Of a stretch of 64,000 nucleotides of DNA, positions 52,322 through 63,639 are shown piece after piece (position 1 is the stretch's first letter; each line of letters begins with the position of its first letter). The notes below the pieces were generated by a model. The model did not search any database. It was not told the origin of the DNA and saw only the letters and a program-made list of their open reading frames with translations. Position numbers and translations under genes: made by a program. Origin of the DNA: Toxorhynchites rutilus septentrionalis (lineage: Eukaryota > Arthropoda > Insecta > Diptera > Culicidae); assembly GCF_029784135.1 (NCBI RefSeq), contig NC_073745.1, positions 167,797,649 to 167,861,648 on the forward strand, read 5' to 3'.

Positions 52322-55300
52322 TTAAACGTTGACATCGGCGTTTCTGAGGAACAGGTATAGATGAAGCAGAAGATCAGGATCACGGCTACCTAAGATATCC
52401 CGGACGGGGATATCCGATTGTCTGCCTTGTGCTCTCAGTACTCTAGAGAGCTGAGAGCGAGCAGCATGGAACCGGATACACGACCAGACAACATGCTCGA
52501 TGTCGTGGTAGCCATCGCCACAATCACAAAGATTGTTTGCTGCGAGCCCAATGCGATAGAGATGCGCGTTTAGGTTGTAGTGATTGGACATAAGCCGAGA
52601 TATCACGCGACTGAAATCACGACCTACATTCAATCCCTTGAACCATGCACTCGTCGAGACCTTAGGGATAATCGTGTGTAACCAACGACCGAACTCATCT
52701 TCACTCCACATGCGCTGCCAACTTACGAGCGTATTCTGACGAGGAATGTGGAAAAATTCATTATAAGTAATTTGCCTTTCAAAAAGTGTGCCTTCTGAAG
52801 CGCCCACCTTAGCTAGCGAGTCCGCTTTCTCATTCCCCGGTATCGAGCAATGAGAGGGAACCCATGCTAAGGTAATCTTGAATAATTTTTCGACCAAAAC
52901 ACTCAATAGTTGTCTTATTCTTGTTAGGAAATAAAATGAGCATTTATCATCTTTCATTGAGCGGATTGCCTCTATTGAGCTGAGACTGTCTGAAAAAATA
53001 AAATAGTGGTCTATGGGCAATGTTTCAATGATCCCTAATGCGTAATATATCGCACCAAGTTCAGCGACATACACGGAACAAGGATCTTTGAGTTTGAAAG
53101 AGGCACTGGAATTTTCATTGAAGATGCCGAAGCCAGTGGACCCGTTTTTGAATGAACCGTCAGTAAAGAACATTTTATCAGATGTAACTTTCCCATATTC
53201 TGCCGAAAATATCGGCGGAATAGAATCGGAGCGTAGGTGATCTGGGATTCCATGGATTTTTTGTCGCATGGACAGATAAAAAATGACAGAGGAATTGCAG
53301 AAGTATGGGAAGCAAACTTGGTTGGAGGTGCCTGGTGAAGGGTGCACGTCGTGGGTAAGGTACTCATGGTATAAAGACATAAAACTTGACTGAGGAGTCA
53401 GTTGGAGTAGATTTTCGAAGTTATCAATCACCAATGGATTCATGATCTTGCAACGGATGAGAAATCTGTAGGATAATTCTGTGAACCGAAGAGTAAGCGG
53501 GGGTACTCCTGCCAAAACTTCGAGACTCGTCGTATGTGTCGAATGCAAACACCCCATGGCTATACGCAAGCAACGATATTGTATTCTCTCCAGCTTGAGA
53601 ATATGAATCCTGGCAGCTGATCGGAAGCAAAAACTGCCATATTCTAACACTGATAATATCGTTGTTTTGTACAACTGAATGAGGTCTCCTGGATGGGCAC
53701 CCCACCATGTTCCGGTAATTGTTTGGAGAAAATTGATTCTTTGCTGGCATTTCTGTTTCAAATACGCAATGTGTCTCCCCCAGGTACACTTAGAATCAAA
53801 ATATACACCCAGGTATTTGAAAAACATAGAGTGTTGGATCGTTTTGCCGGATAGGTGAAGCTGGAATTGGGCGGGTTCGTGCTTCCTAGAAAAAACGACC
53901 ATTTCAGTTTTCTCCGTAGAGAATTCGATACCCAGCTTGAGGGCCCACGTGAACAGATTGTTCAGGGTATCTTGCAACGACTTTTGCAGAACGACGGGAT
54001 TAGTACCCGTGATGGAAATAACTCCATCGTCTGCAAGTTGTCTCAACGTGCAGTCTCTAGTTAGACAATCATCCATATCATTGACGTAAAAACTGTACAA
54101 GAGGGGGCTTAGGCAGGAGCCTTGTGGTAGGCCCATAAAACTGTAACGAGAAGATTTCGAGCTGCCATGAGAGAAAATCATGTGCTTTTCTGACAGTAAA
54201 TTGTACAGGAAATTATTGAGAATTGGTGAAAGTCCACGATTATGAAGCTTCTCTGAGAGAATTTCCATGGAAACTGAATCAAATGCCCCTTTGATATCGA
54301 GAAAAACGGAAGCCATTTGTTCTTTGCGAGCAAATGCGATTTGGATTTCAGAAGATAGCAGCGCGAGACAATCATTTGTCCCTTTACCTCGGCGGAAGCC
54401 AAACTGCGTATTTGACAGCAAATTGTTCGTTTCGACCCACTTGTCCAAACGAAGTAGAATAATTTTCTCTAACAATTTACGAATACAGGATAACATCGAA
54501 ATCGGCCTATACGAGTTGTGATCGCTAGCCGGCTTGTTGGGTTTCCGTATGGCTATCACTATCACTTGTCTCCAGTCATGCGGGACAATATTCAGCTCCA
54601 GAAACTTGTTGAACAAGTTCAGCAAACGCTGTTTTGCCAAGTCGGGAAGATTCTTCAACAAGTTGAATTTAATCTTGTCCGACCCCGGAGCTGAATTGTT
54701 ACATGAGAGAAGGGCAATTGAGAAATCCACCATCGAAAAATTCTCATAATCGCTCTGAAGTGGAATGTCGCGTACAACGTTTTGTGCAGGAACGGTGTCG
54801 GGACAAACCTTCCTTGCAAAGTTAAAAATCCAACGGTCAGAGTATTCCTCACTTTCGTTTGTATGGTTCCAGCCACGCATTTTCCTAGCCGTATTCCAAA
54901 GAGTGCTCATAGCGGTCTCCCTTGACAAACCATTGACGAACTTCCGCCAATATCCACGCTTTTTTGCTTTAATCAAACCTTTTAGTTTGGCTTCTAGAGC
55001 TTGGTACTTTAGAAACCATTCCACTAATCCAGTTTTCCTGAATTTTTTGAAAGCGGATGATTTTTCAAGGTAGACCTTTGAACACTCCCTGCCCCACCAA
55101 AGTGATGGAGGACGACGTCGGAAAGTGGTAGCCGGTACACGTTTCTTTTGAGCTTGAAGTGCGCTTTCGTAAATCAAACTCGATATAAAGTTATACTCTT
55201 CGAGTGGAGGAAGTTCATGCATTGAAACAATTGCTTCAGATATTATTTCCGCAAATGTTCTCCAGTCAATATTCTTCGTGAGGTCATACGAAATATTGAC

Positions 55301-55432
55301 TGACTCACGAAAGCTTGATTCATTAGCGATCGATAAAATTATTGGTAGGTGATCACTACCGTGGGGATCTTGGATTACCTTCCACATGCAATCCAGGGAT
55401 AACGAAGAAGAGCATAGAGATATGTCTAGCAT
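52322..55432 (-). pseudogene. I element ORF2: RT and RNase H
   Basis: 1036-codon frame. It starts inside the endonuclease end (DPHGSDHLPIILS), then RT: IRKPNKPASDHNSYRPISML, NTQFGFRRGKGTNDCLALLS, MASVFLDIKGAFDSVS, GLPQGSCLSPLLYSFYVNDM and the catalytic QLADDG. RNase H follows: FFTDGSFKNGSTGFGIF, FSDSLSSIEAIRSM and WVPSHCSIPGNEKADSLAKV. It ends with the Cys-rich CDCGDGYHDIEHVVWSC and FLRNADVNV. RT and RNase H are uninterrupted; the N-terminal endonuclease is in another frame. Loss is limited to the 5' part of ORF2. Confidence 0.9.
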
Positions 55433-55439
55433 GCTTGCC

Positions 55440-55760
55440 CGTGCAGGAGGGTATTCTGGTTGCTTCCCCAGTATTCAAAACTGTCAATTTGAAGTTGTCG
55501 CACAGATCATAAATCAAAGTGGCACGGTTGTCATCGTAGAGTGATCCCCATGCTGTTCCATGGGAGTTGAAATCACCTAAGATTAACCGCGGCTCCGGCA
55601 TTGCCTCGATAGTATCAAAGAACTGATGGCGACCTACCGTAGTTCTGGGAGGGATATATATCGAAGCAATGCAGAGGTCTTTGCCATTGATTTGTGTCTG
55701 GCAAGCAACAACTTCAATGCCTGTCATCGATGAGAGAGTGACTCTATAAAATGAGTGACA
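55440..55760 (-). pseudogene. I element ORF2: truncated endonuclease
   Basis: Read as LCIASIYIPPRTTVGRHQFF, RLILGDFNSHGTAWGS and LTVLNTGEATRIPS, typical of the middle and C-terminal half of an APE endonuclease. The N-terminal half with its Asn and Glu motifs is missing, and the frame merges directly with sequence just after ORF1. A frameshift near 55440 separates it from the RT frame. The element therefore has a deletion at the ORF1/ORF2 junction. Confidence 0.75.
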
Positions 55761-55764
55761 TTTT

Positions 55765-56664
55765 TTAATCCCAGTCCGCTTGGAACGTTCTTTTAAGGAA
55801 CGCTTGATTTTTTTCCCCTCGTTGTATGTACACCGGGCATTGAGTAAGATCATGAGGAGTCCCGCCGCAATGAAGACACTTGCGCTCTTTCGGGCAAGGA
55901 TTCTCATCATGGCTCTCTCCACAATCTGCGCAACGTTTTTTGTTGCAACAATAGGCGGCCGTGTGACCGAGTTGCATACATTTGTTGCATTTCATTACCC
56001 GGGGTACAAACAACCGAACAGGTAAACGAAGTGCACCTATTGCAACGTAGTTTGGAAGGGCGGAACCCTCAAATGTCACACGAAAAGAGTTTGTCCGATT
56101 GAGAACTCTTTTGTCATTTTTAAGTGACACAGATTTCAGTCGATCGCATGCAAGAATCTTCACACTTTTAAGTGAAGAGTTCTTGAAGCGACCGACACCA
56201 TCGAGTATCTTTTTTCGAGTCAAACCCTTTTCGTTTATTACACCGTCTATTTCAACGTTGCAACAGGGTACGTATACGCGATACTCGATCGCAAAGAGAT
56301 CACAGCGCGTTATTTCATTCGCTTGGGTTCTGCTGGAGACGACAACTCGTAATTTGTCTGGCCCCATCCGAGTAATCTTGGTAACTTCGGAAAATTTCTG
56401 TGTCAACTCTTTTGAGATGCGAATGACGTTAAGAGGTTTGGATTTTCGTCTAAAGTATACGATAAATGGGCCTTTGGCGCCATCAGGGTATTCTTTTAGA
56501 CGAAAATCCTGCTTCTCGTCTTTTTCCTCATCTTCAGAGCTTTCTATTTCGTACACAGAATTTTCCTCGTCATCTTCTGTTTCATCCTCCTGCTCTTCAG
56601 GAGGAGGTTCATTATCTGAGATATTCTTTGGCGTGGGTGGGGGATCCTCCCCGCCCTCTGCCAT
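55765..56664 (-). CDS. I element ORF1 (Gag-like)
   Basis: 299 codons from MAEGGEDPPPTPK. The first 60 residues are Pro/Glu/Asp-rich. A folded region follows (GPFIVYFRRKSKPLNVIRIS, KLRVVVSSRTQANEITRCDL), then three CCHC-type knuckles: CNKCMQLGHTAAYC, CADCGESHDENPC and CLHCGGTPHDLTQC. This is the I-clade ORF1 pattern; the protein coats element RNA. The frame is intact, though its last residues may be altered by the junction deletion. Confidence 0.85.
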   Translation of the reverse strand: MAEGGEDPPPTPKNISDNEPPPEEQEDETEDDEENSVYEIESSEDEEKDEKQDFRLKEYPDGAKGPFIVYFRRKSKPLNVIRISKELTQKFSEVTKITRMGPDKLRVVVSSRTQANEITRCDLFAIEYRVYVPCCNVEIDGVINEKGLTRKKILDGVGRFKNSSLKSVKILACDRLKSVSLKNDKRVLNRTNSFRVTFEGSALPNYVAIGALRLPVRLFVPRVMKCNKCMQLGHTAAYCCNKKRCADCGESHDENPCPKERKCLHCGGTPHDLTQCPVYIQRGEKNQAFLKRTFQADWD

Positions 56665-57175
56665 ATTAATAAAAACGAAGAAGTAGACAACTGTTGCTGT
56701 GACAATAATAATTTGGAAAATATAAATTAGTAAAAGAAATTATATTTCTATATTAGTTATTGTTGAAAATTTTATTTATTTCAATTTTTGTTATTATGTG
56801 TAATTTGAAAATGAAAAAAGTTCCAATAAATGTTCAACGGTGATGTAAGAAATGAACACCCCTAATGCCAACGCTTGCCGATATGATAAACACAAAGATA
56901 AACAATGGTATAAATCGAGCACAGAAGCACAGAATGATGGAAGAGGTAAGAGGAAAATAAACTTCTACTTGCCCCGCTGCTGTGTAGCGTGTGTGATGAT
57001 GTGACTTGCTGCCGGATTGTCTCGATAGCGCACCACTTTTTATGAGCTTTACTCGCTCGCAGCGCACCAGATGAAAAAATACACACTAGAAACGGATGTA
57101 AAAAAAACACCTGTATCGGATCAAATATAGGTTCGACCGATCTGCTTGCGAGTTGGCGAAGCACATGATCTTATT

Positions 57176-57690
57176 GGTTTGGTACCGAATTCACTATATA
57201 TACCGATCACAAAACTCTCGAATACATTTATGGAGGTAAACACCGGGATGGTAAGCGTGCTTGCTCTAGGGCAGAAGGTTGGGCACTACGCTTGCAGCCA
57301 TACAATTTCCGTATAAAATACATTCCAGGCTCGAGTAATATTTCAGATGTACTGTCACGACTTTGTCCACAGTCTGAAGCTGAGGAACCCTTTGACGATG
57401 ATTCTGAGCACTATCTATGTGCGATTGAAGATAGATTAGCAGCTATTACTCTGGATGAAATTCGGAATGAAACAGCTAAAGATGAAACTTTGATTGCAGT
57501 CATTGAAGCGATTCATAGTCAATTATGGCCGCCAGGCCTTTTCCATTATCAGCCTTTCTCCAAGGAACTTGGACTAATCGATGATGTACTAGTTCGAGAA
57601 GACCGTATTATACTACCAGTTAATCTACGTACTAGAGCATTAGATATTGCTCATCGGGGACACCCAGGTGTGGTGACGAATCCTTCGTGA
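57176..57690 (+). CDS. Gypsy element 2 Pol: end of RNase H and integrase N-terminus
   Basis: Continues pol after the I element: WFGTEFTIYTDHKTLEYIYG, CSRAEGWALRLQPYNFRIKY and IPGSSNISDVLSRL (conserved NVADALSR-type end of RNase H). A linker follows and then the start of the integrase zinc domain, HRGHPGVVT. It stops at 57690 by a small frame break. The rest of the zinc domain (CAGCASVS) is in the next frame. Confidence 0.85.
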
Positions 57691-57694
57691 AAAT

Positions 57695-58723
57695 TTGTGG
57701 TGGCCTTACATGGACCGTGACGTTGGCGATCGAATCCAGGAATGCGCAGGATGCGCATCGGTGAGTGTACAAGGTCCTGCGGAACCGATGATACGGAAAG
57801 AAATGCCAGAATGTGCGTGGCAAGAAATAGCAGTAGACTTCTTCTCTGCGAAAGAATACGCTACCTTCCTGGTGGTAGTGGACTATTACAGTCGTTTTTT
57901 GAAGGTCATTGAGATGAAAGGCACCACAGCGGCTAAAACTATAGAGGCCCTTGAATCTATTTTCATGGAACAAACATATCCAGAGACAATCCGCAGCGAT
58001 AACGGCCCTCCATTCTCAAGCGAGGAGATCTCAAATTACTGTGTTCGAAAGAATATTCGATTGATTCGCACCATCCCCTACTGGCCGCAAATGAACGGGC
58101 TCGTTGAGAGGCAAAACCAGGGTGTTTTGCGGGCGCTCCGAATTGCTAAAGCAGTCAATGCAGATTGGCGTAGTGCCGTTAAAGATTACGTACACATGTA
58201 TAATACGACGCCTCATACAGTAACCGGTAAGGCCCCGTTAGAATTATTGACTGGAAGACCAGTGAAAGATCTTTTGCCTTCTCTGAGAACTGAACCTTAT
58301 TGGAATCGTGATCCTGATATACGAGATAATGATGCTATTAACAAGATGAAAGGGAAGATATATGCCGACAAGCGCCGACATTCCAAACCGTCTGAAATAG
58401 TTGAAGGCGATACTGTAATGTTGAGAAATTATGAGTTGGAGCCCAATTTCAGACTTGAGAAATTTACGGTCATCAAAAAGAATGGTAACGATACGATTGT
58501 AATGAATGCGGAGGGGATTAGGTACCGACGTCCCGTATCTCACTTGAAAAAATGGCATATACCTTCCTCTGAAACTGTTCAAAGTTCTTCTTCGGAAGAT
58601 AAAACGATTATTGTTGAGCAAGAACCAGAAACAGATCCCACCATAAGAAAAGAAGCAATGGAAGAAGAATTGACATCTGAGCGTCCAAAAACGGCACGAA
58701 AGATGCCAGCCAGATACAATTGA
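57695..58723 (+). CDS. Gypsy element 2 integrase
   Basis: Catalytic DDE integrase. Starts in the zinc domain (WWPYMDRDVGDRIQECAGC), then core residues Asp 48 (EIAVDFF), Asp 102 (RSDNGPPF) and Glu 138 (GLVERQ) with 35 residues between the last two, the DX35E pattern. VKDYVHMYNTTPHTVTGKAP and LLTGRP follow. The C-terminal part has VEGDTVMLRNYELEP and ends MPARYN 17 bases before the 3' LTR. No env-like frame follows. A one- or two-base indel near 57685 separates it from pol. Confidence 0.9.
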   Translation: MWWPYMDRDVGDRIQECAGCASVSVQGPAEPMIRKEMPECAWQEIAVDFFSAKEYATFLVVVDYYSRFLKVIEMKGTTAAKTIEALESIFMEQTYPETIRSDNGPPFSSEEISNYCVRKNIRLIRTIPYWPQMNGLVERQNQGVLRALRIAKAVNADWRSAVKDYVHMYNTTPHTVTGKAPLELLTGRPVKDLLPSLRTEPYWNRDPDIRDNDAINKMKGKIYADKRRHSKPSEIVEGDTVMLRNYELEPNFRLEKFTVIKKNGNDTIVMNAEGIRYRRPVSHLKKWHIPSSETVQSSSSEDKTIIVEQEPETDPTIRKEAMEEELTSERPKTARKMPARYN

Positions 58724-58740
58724 TGGAGTGGAGAAGGGAT

Positions 58741-58988
58741 TGTAGAGTAAGCCATCTATCCCCAGTGACCCCTATCACACAATCCCGAGATATGCAACGA
58801 ACCGAACAGAGCGAATGAACGAGAGAGCGCCGAACAGCGCAATCATAACACGAGTGCACAAAGCAGTTAGTTAGTAGCCAACCTTTGTAATAGGAAGTTC
58901 TAATAAATAAACTTCACGTGCTGAAAAGCTGTAATTATTCACATACCACCGATTAATCCTATAATTCCCTCGCCCAGAAGATTCTACA
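58741..58988 (+). repeat. 3' LTR of gypsy element 2
   Basis: 248 bp, three differences from the 5' LTR (GAGAGATG/GAGATATG, AAATTTCAC/AAACTTCAC, AATTTCCTC/AATTCCCTC). Followed by GCATA, the right TSD copy. Confidence 0.95.
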
Positions 58989-59220
58989 GCATAGAATTAT
59001 ATTCGTAGCTTAGCCTGAGAGAGAAACGAATAACATCGAAGTTATATCATACCACAGCCATAACATTTTGACGTAGGATTACGTCTTTCGGGAACATATT
59101 GGGGTACAAATTGGAAATCGAAAATCGAGCACATCGTGAAAATTGTCCAAATTCAAACGCTTATTGCTCAGTCATTTCATGATGGAATGATGAAATTTTG
59201 GCGTCAATCGATTTCGGCAC
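58989..59220. repeat. End of GTE-H3 copy 4 and left end of another GTE
   Basis: 58989-59045 matches 31705-31775 in reverse; 59046-59068 is a deletion remnant of the hairpin MITE arm. From 59066, TTTT + GACGTAGGATTACGTC (59070-59085) starts a further GTE-type left end (TTTCGGGAACATATTGGGGT), truncated at about 59220 by the next non-LTR element. Confidence 0.55.
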
Positions 59221-59333
59221 TCTATAACAATTTATATATATATATATTGAATAAAATAATATTGTTGTTGTTGTTTGGATAAAAAAAACTCATCTGACAT
59301 AGTCTTAATGAATTTAAACTTAAAACTAAAACA

Positions 59334-62300
59334 TTAAAACACACCATTGAACGCATCGGATTTCACAATTCTGTTTTTGAAGCGTAGTGATGGTTCTCCA
59401 AAAACAAAAAACTGCTCTACTGACGAGAACGTACGGATCATTCCCGAGATCGGCTCATGTTGTCCAAACGATGATCGATGTGGAAGCGGTTGCAGCAAAT
59501 ACGAGGATCGTAAAATTCTGCTGGGAGCACGAAAGTTTACCATCTCGAGCAGGTGAGGCGCATCAATTTCACCACAAAGAAGCTTGACAATGAAAGTAGC
59601 TTGTTGAATACGCCTTCGTCTCTCAAGTGCATCCAGATTCAGCAAGCGACATCTGGCTACATATGGCGGTAGGTTCCGGGGATCACGCCAAGGCAAATGC
59701 CTGAGCGCTCTTCGAATAAAACATTTTTGTATCCGCTCAATCCCGATACTCCACATATGCTGGTAAGGGATCCATACTACCGATGCAGTCTCGAGAATCG
59801 GCCGAACAAGAGAACAGTACAGCGATTTTAGGCAATAGGGATCAGTGAAATCCCTAGAGATTCTCGATATGAATCCAAGCTGACGATTAGCCTTAGTGAT
59901 CAATGCAGATCGGTGTGCGTCGAAAGTTAGCTTATGATCGAGAACAACGCCCAAGTCGTTAACCTGACTGACTCTCTCTAAAATCAAATCGTCGATCGTG
60001 TAGTTGAATATAATTGGCTGTTTTTTTCGGTGAAAGCTCATGATCACACACTTGGCGATGCTTATGGTAAGTTTATTCAATTGGCACCAACTGACGAACT
60101 GGTCAAGCAAGCTCTGTAGTCGACGGCAATCCTCAAGGGTTCTGATAGCCAAATAAATCTTCAAGTCGTCTGCATAGATCGACACACAGCCGGATGCTAA
60201 AATAAGGGACACATCATTGTAGAATATCGCGAACAGCAGTGGCCCTAGATTACTGCCTTGTGGAACTCCTGAACAAACAGCAAACGGAGACGAAATGTGA
60301 TATTGGAGCTTAACACGGAGCGTTCTTCCAGAAAGATATGACCTCATCCAGTTGATGAATCCATCAGAAGCACCAAGCCGGGATAGCTTTCTCAGCAGGA
60401 TGCGGTCAATTCGGTCGAAAGCGGCTTTTATGTCGGTATAAATAGCATCAACCTGAGCACGTTCTTCTAGGCGGTTGACACAGAATGATGAGAACTCGAG
60501 AAGATTGGTGCTTACCGAGCGTCCTGGCATAAAACCATGTTGTACTGGTGAGATATAGCTCTTAACTTCGAAGAAGACAACATCGTTCACAATCATCTCA
60601 AATAGCTTAGAGGCGGCAGATAAGCTGGTTATCCCGCGATAGTTGCTCACGTTGCACTTGTCTCCTTTTTTGAAGACGGGAAACACAAATGAGTGCTTCC
60701 ACACATCTGGAAAGACTCCTTGATCCAGCGAAGCTGTGTATATGCGGGAGAGTGGTAACGCCAAAGCTGAAGCACAGCGACAGAAAACTATTGCTGGAAT
60801 TCCATCTGGGCCAGGAACTGTAGAACGTTTCAACTTTTTTTACGGACTTTTTTACCATCTGGGGAGTAACAACGAATGACCGCAAGTCTATTGGATACTC
60901 TGGAACGTTAGCAGCAGCCCTCTCGGCTTCAGATGAGGTGGCTGCATCAGCGACAAACACTGAAGCAAAATGTTTAGAAAACAAATCACATGTTTCCGGG
61001 ACAGACGACGACTCCGAATCACCCAAACACATCTTAGATGGGATGTCTGTAGTTTTACGCTTCGAATTGACAAAATTCCAGAAACTCCTTGGATTCCTAC
61101 GTAAGTTTGTCTGCACACGAAGCACGTACGATTTATAAAGAGAGGCGTTAAGGCTGCGGTATGCATTGCTCGCAAGTTGAAAGTTATGCTTAGTTTCAGC
61201 AGTTCGTCGACGTCGCAGTTTGCGTTGACAAGAATTTTTGTTGCGCCGTAAGAGGCGAAGGAGTGGAGTGCTCCATGCTGGTGATATCAAAGGTTTTTTC
61301 CGTGGAGTATTTGTTAAGAGCCAGCTACAAACGATTTCGCAAAAACGTGTCGCCATGCCATTAACGTCCTGGCCAAGGGCACTCCAACTGTAGCTATTCA
61401 AAAACTCATTAAGTGCAGCGAAATCGATTTTAGCGTAATTCAGCGGTCGTTCGCTTTTGCTTAGATCCTCAGCAGTCGACAGAGATCCACCTTTAGCCGA
61501 TAAAGACAGCACTAACGGAGGATGGTGCAGATCCACCGCTAGCAGCGGCGAAACGGATTCGGAGATAGTTATGTTGATGTCGGCTGCGCAAAAAACCAGA
61601 TCAAGTGTACGGCCCCGAGAATTGCGAATGAAGTTATTCTGCTGAAGACCGAGAAAGGAGACTCCATCCACTAGAACAGCACTCGCCGTAGAGGTCAAAG
61701 AGGGGTTCAGATTAACAACTGAATCGGCATGCGGTTCCCACGCAATATGGGGCTGATTGAAATCACCACATACTAAAACTGTGTCATCAGAGGACGCTCG
61801 GTCACACAGCTCACGCACGGAAGCCAGATGAGAATCATAAAGCCCTACGTCGCGGCTTCGGTCGGGTGGAATGTATACTACGCAAAGTAACAACCTTTTT
61901 CCACGTATTGTAGTAGCGACACAAATTTGTTCCAAAGAACCTCCGTTGCTTGTATGAACTGCTACAGCAGTGAAGCGACTAGCTACAGCGATGAGAACTC
62001 CACCAAATCTAGACTTATCACTGTTGGAAGGGCTTCGGTCGCAGCGAAAAACATTGAACTCAACTCCAAACAGCTGCAGGGAGTTGATGCTATCGTCAAG
62101 TCCGGTTTCAGTCAACATAATGACGTCGTAATTGCAATCGCTTACTGCCACATAGAGATCATCAATTTTCGTCCTCAGGCCGCGTACGTTCTGGTAGTAT
62201 AACCAAATGGCACAGCCGTCCACGCTAGAAACCAAAGGCAGGTAAGGTCGCGAATGGGATTCAATAAAAGTATACTCGCCTAGAGTGGCACGTTGGAAGA

Positions 62301-62790
62301 CCCCTTCCCCAGACTCAACAGCAGGACCGGGACGGATGTACTGACGCTGGCTGCAGGGCTCGACTGAGTTGGACGGGTTAGGGGCTTCCATGATGCCGTT
62401 GTTCGTGCGTCCCAGTGGTAAAAGCTCATTACTCGTTTGATGCGTGTATTGCGGTGCTCGGGCAGCTATGACACCAGAAACATCGGCGACCTCATCAAGA
62501 AGAGCGCTGGCTGCAATTGGCGCGGCTGGTTCAAGGGTACCGCGTTCTGGCGAAGATGATTCGACAATTGTAGGAGGCTGCAATCCTTCAAGCTGATCAG
62601 CCCATGTAGACGTACATTGGCTGGAAGTTTGTATGGAGTGAGGCAGGTACGAGCGATCACAAAAAGCATACTTGCCTGGTGAAGAAGTTTGGAAGACCCT
62701 GTATCCACTCTCGACCGCAGGACCAGGACGTCTAAGGTGAGCGTTGACTGTAATTAGCGCGACTGAGTCGAGGGGATTTAGGGCTTCCAT
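59334..62790 (-). pseudogene. CR1/jockey-like ORF2 (one frameshift at a homopolymer)
   Basis: Endonuclease: YYQNVRGLRTKIDDLYVAVS (Asn motif), DVIMLTETGLDD (Glu), LLCVVYIPPDRSRD, VLVCGDFNQPHIAWEP and TLDLVFCAADINI. A linker follows, and then the RT begins SVKK...STVPGPDGIPAIVF, with YRGITSLSAASKLFEMIVND, QHGFMPGRSVSTNLLEFSSF, IYTDIKAAFDRID, GVPQGSNLGPLLFAIFYNDV and the catalytic IYADDLKIYL. It ends FKNRIVKSDAFNGVF. The frame breaks once near 60840 in a run of seven A (minus strand). The N-terminal 200 residues contain an internal repeat (RRPGPAVESGYRVFQ and RPGPAVESGEGVFQ). Confidence 0.85.
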
Positions 62791-62879
62791 ATTGCTGCAG
62801 GTAGTGCGTCCTAGTGATGATAAACCAAAGGTGGTGTTGTTTTCGAAGGGCGGTGAAGGAGGCTTGATGGTCAGTGAAC

Positions 62880-63269
62880 TTAAGCTTCCATCTGAACTGC
62901 CGATTCGAAACCAGGTGGGGGTAGATTTCTTCCACTTATCGCCTGGTTGAACGTTACAACCTTGTCCTGGTTTTTTGAGCGGTCAACAAATTCACGGAAA
63001 AATACATTTTCTGGCCACGATTCGCGGGAAAGAGCTTTGTTCTTGAACTGAACATGTATACCAACTTTGAAAGAGATGAAATTCATGCTGCCTAAGTTTG
63101 CCCCTTTCGGGACAAGTTTCACAACTTTAACCTCTGAATTTGGTTCCAGTTCGAGGCATTCACGTACCAGCGATGCAATTTCATTCTCAGTTGTTTGCGG
63201 ATCAAAAGCAGATAGATAGATCCAGACCAAATTGTCGATCAGTTGTATGGTTTTGAGGTGTTGATTCAT
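62880..63269 (-). CDS. CR1/jockey-like ORF1, C-terminal part
   Basis: From ATG MNQHLKTIQLIDNLVWIYLS the frame has 129 codons; it is open further upstream without ATG. LVWIYLSAFDPQTTENEIAS, VKVVKLVPKGANLG and ISFKVGIHVQFKNKALSRES, WPENVFFREFVD form the C-terminal domain typical of CR1-like ORF1 proteins (beta-rich domain with a VSFKVG motif). It lacks the zinc finger or coiled-coil N terminus, so ORF1 is probably truncated. Ends 89 bases before the ORF2 frame opens. Confidence 0.65.
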   Translation of the reverse strand: MNQHLKTIQLIDNLVWIYLSAFDPQTTENEIASLVRECLELEPNSEVKVVKLVPKGANLGSMNFISFKVGIHVQFKNKALSRESWPENVFFREFVDRSKNQDKVVTFNQAISGRNLPPPGFESAVQMEA

Positions 63270-63639
63270 AGGCCTGTGCTCACGCAGAAGTTCTGTTGCA
63301 TACAAGTTCTTCGTCTCTACTGAATAACAGATGGCGCTGATGTTGCAACAAATTAATGTAGGGATAATATATGACGCAGTATGTTTACAATGGCAGAACA
63401 ACACACCGAAACTATCGCGCACTATAATCACAATTCCACGAAAATGAACGATTGCACTACACCAAATTAGAACGATCCGAAGTCAAAACATGTAGTTTTA
63501 CTAACGTACGACAATTAATTCACAGTAGGAACAACGAAAAAACAAAATTAAAAAATGCTTTGTAAACAAACCACAGACGAACATAGCAGAGTTGCCAGAG
63601 TTCTAATATAATATATGCCATGAAACTAACTATCGAACA

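Larger units (their letters stand above)
51792..57168 (-). mobile_element. I-clade non-LTR element, near full length, TSD TCTTATT
   Basis: 5.4 kb, minus strand: 5' UTR, ORF1, ORF2 (endonuclease, RT, RNase H), 3' UTR, poly(A) at 51792-51807. TCTTATT flanks both sides (51785-51791, 57169-57175) and excision restores gypsy pol exactly. The RNase H domain and three-knuckle ORF1 place it in the I clade, as known for mosquito MosquI-type elements. Two further truncated copies are in the window. Confidence 0.85.
44521..58988 (+). mobile_element. Gypsy element 2 (Ty3/gypsy), full length, nested
   Basis: LTRs of 248 bp at both ends, primer site, gag, pol (protease, RT, RNase H, integrase), a purine tract (GGAGTGGAGAAGGGA) before the 3' LTR, and no env-like frame. 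The TSD is GTATA on the left and GCATA on the right (one change), in the 5' flank of H3 copy E. Three LTR differences were counted, so the insertion is young relative to its surroundings. The interior has a 3.36 kb tandem duplication and a 5.4 kb I element. Confidence 0.9.
59221..63520 (-). mobile_element. CR1/jockey-group non-LTR element, near complete
   Basis: Minus strand: 5' UTR, ORF1 piece, ORF2 (endonuclease and RT, no RNase H) and a short 3' UTR that ends in microsatellite-like repeats (AACAACAACAA and ATATATAT). Only one frame break in ORF2. Clade not fixed: ORF1 and endonuclease motifs fit the CR1/L2/jockey assemblage. Confidence 0.75.

Noticed and set aside
53035..55073. Long frames opposite or overlapping the I-element ORF2
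   Set aside because: They mirror coding sequence of the LINE and have no family motifs; shadows.
56099..56686. 195-codon plus-strand frame over I-element ORF1
   Set aside because: Ser/Phe-rich reverse complement of the acidic ORF1 region; no start context or homology.
58724..58740. Env-like third frame of gypsy element 2
   Set aside because: Only 17 bases separate the integrase stop from the 3' LTR. No env is possible, so this is not an errantivirus with envelope.
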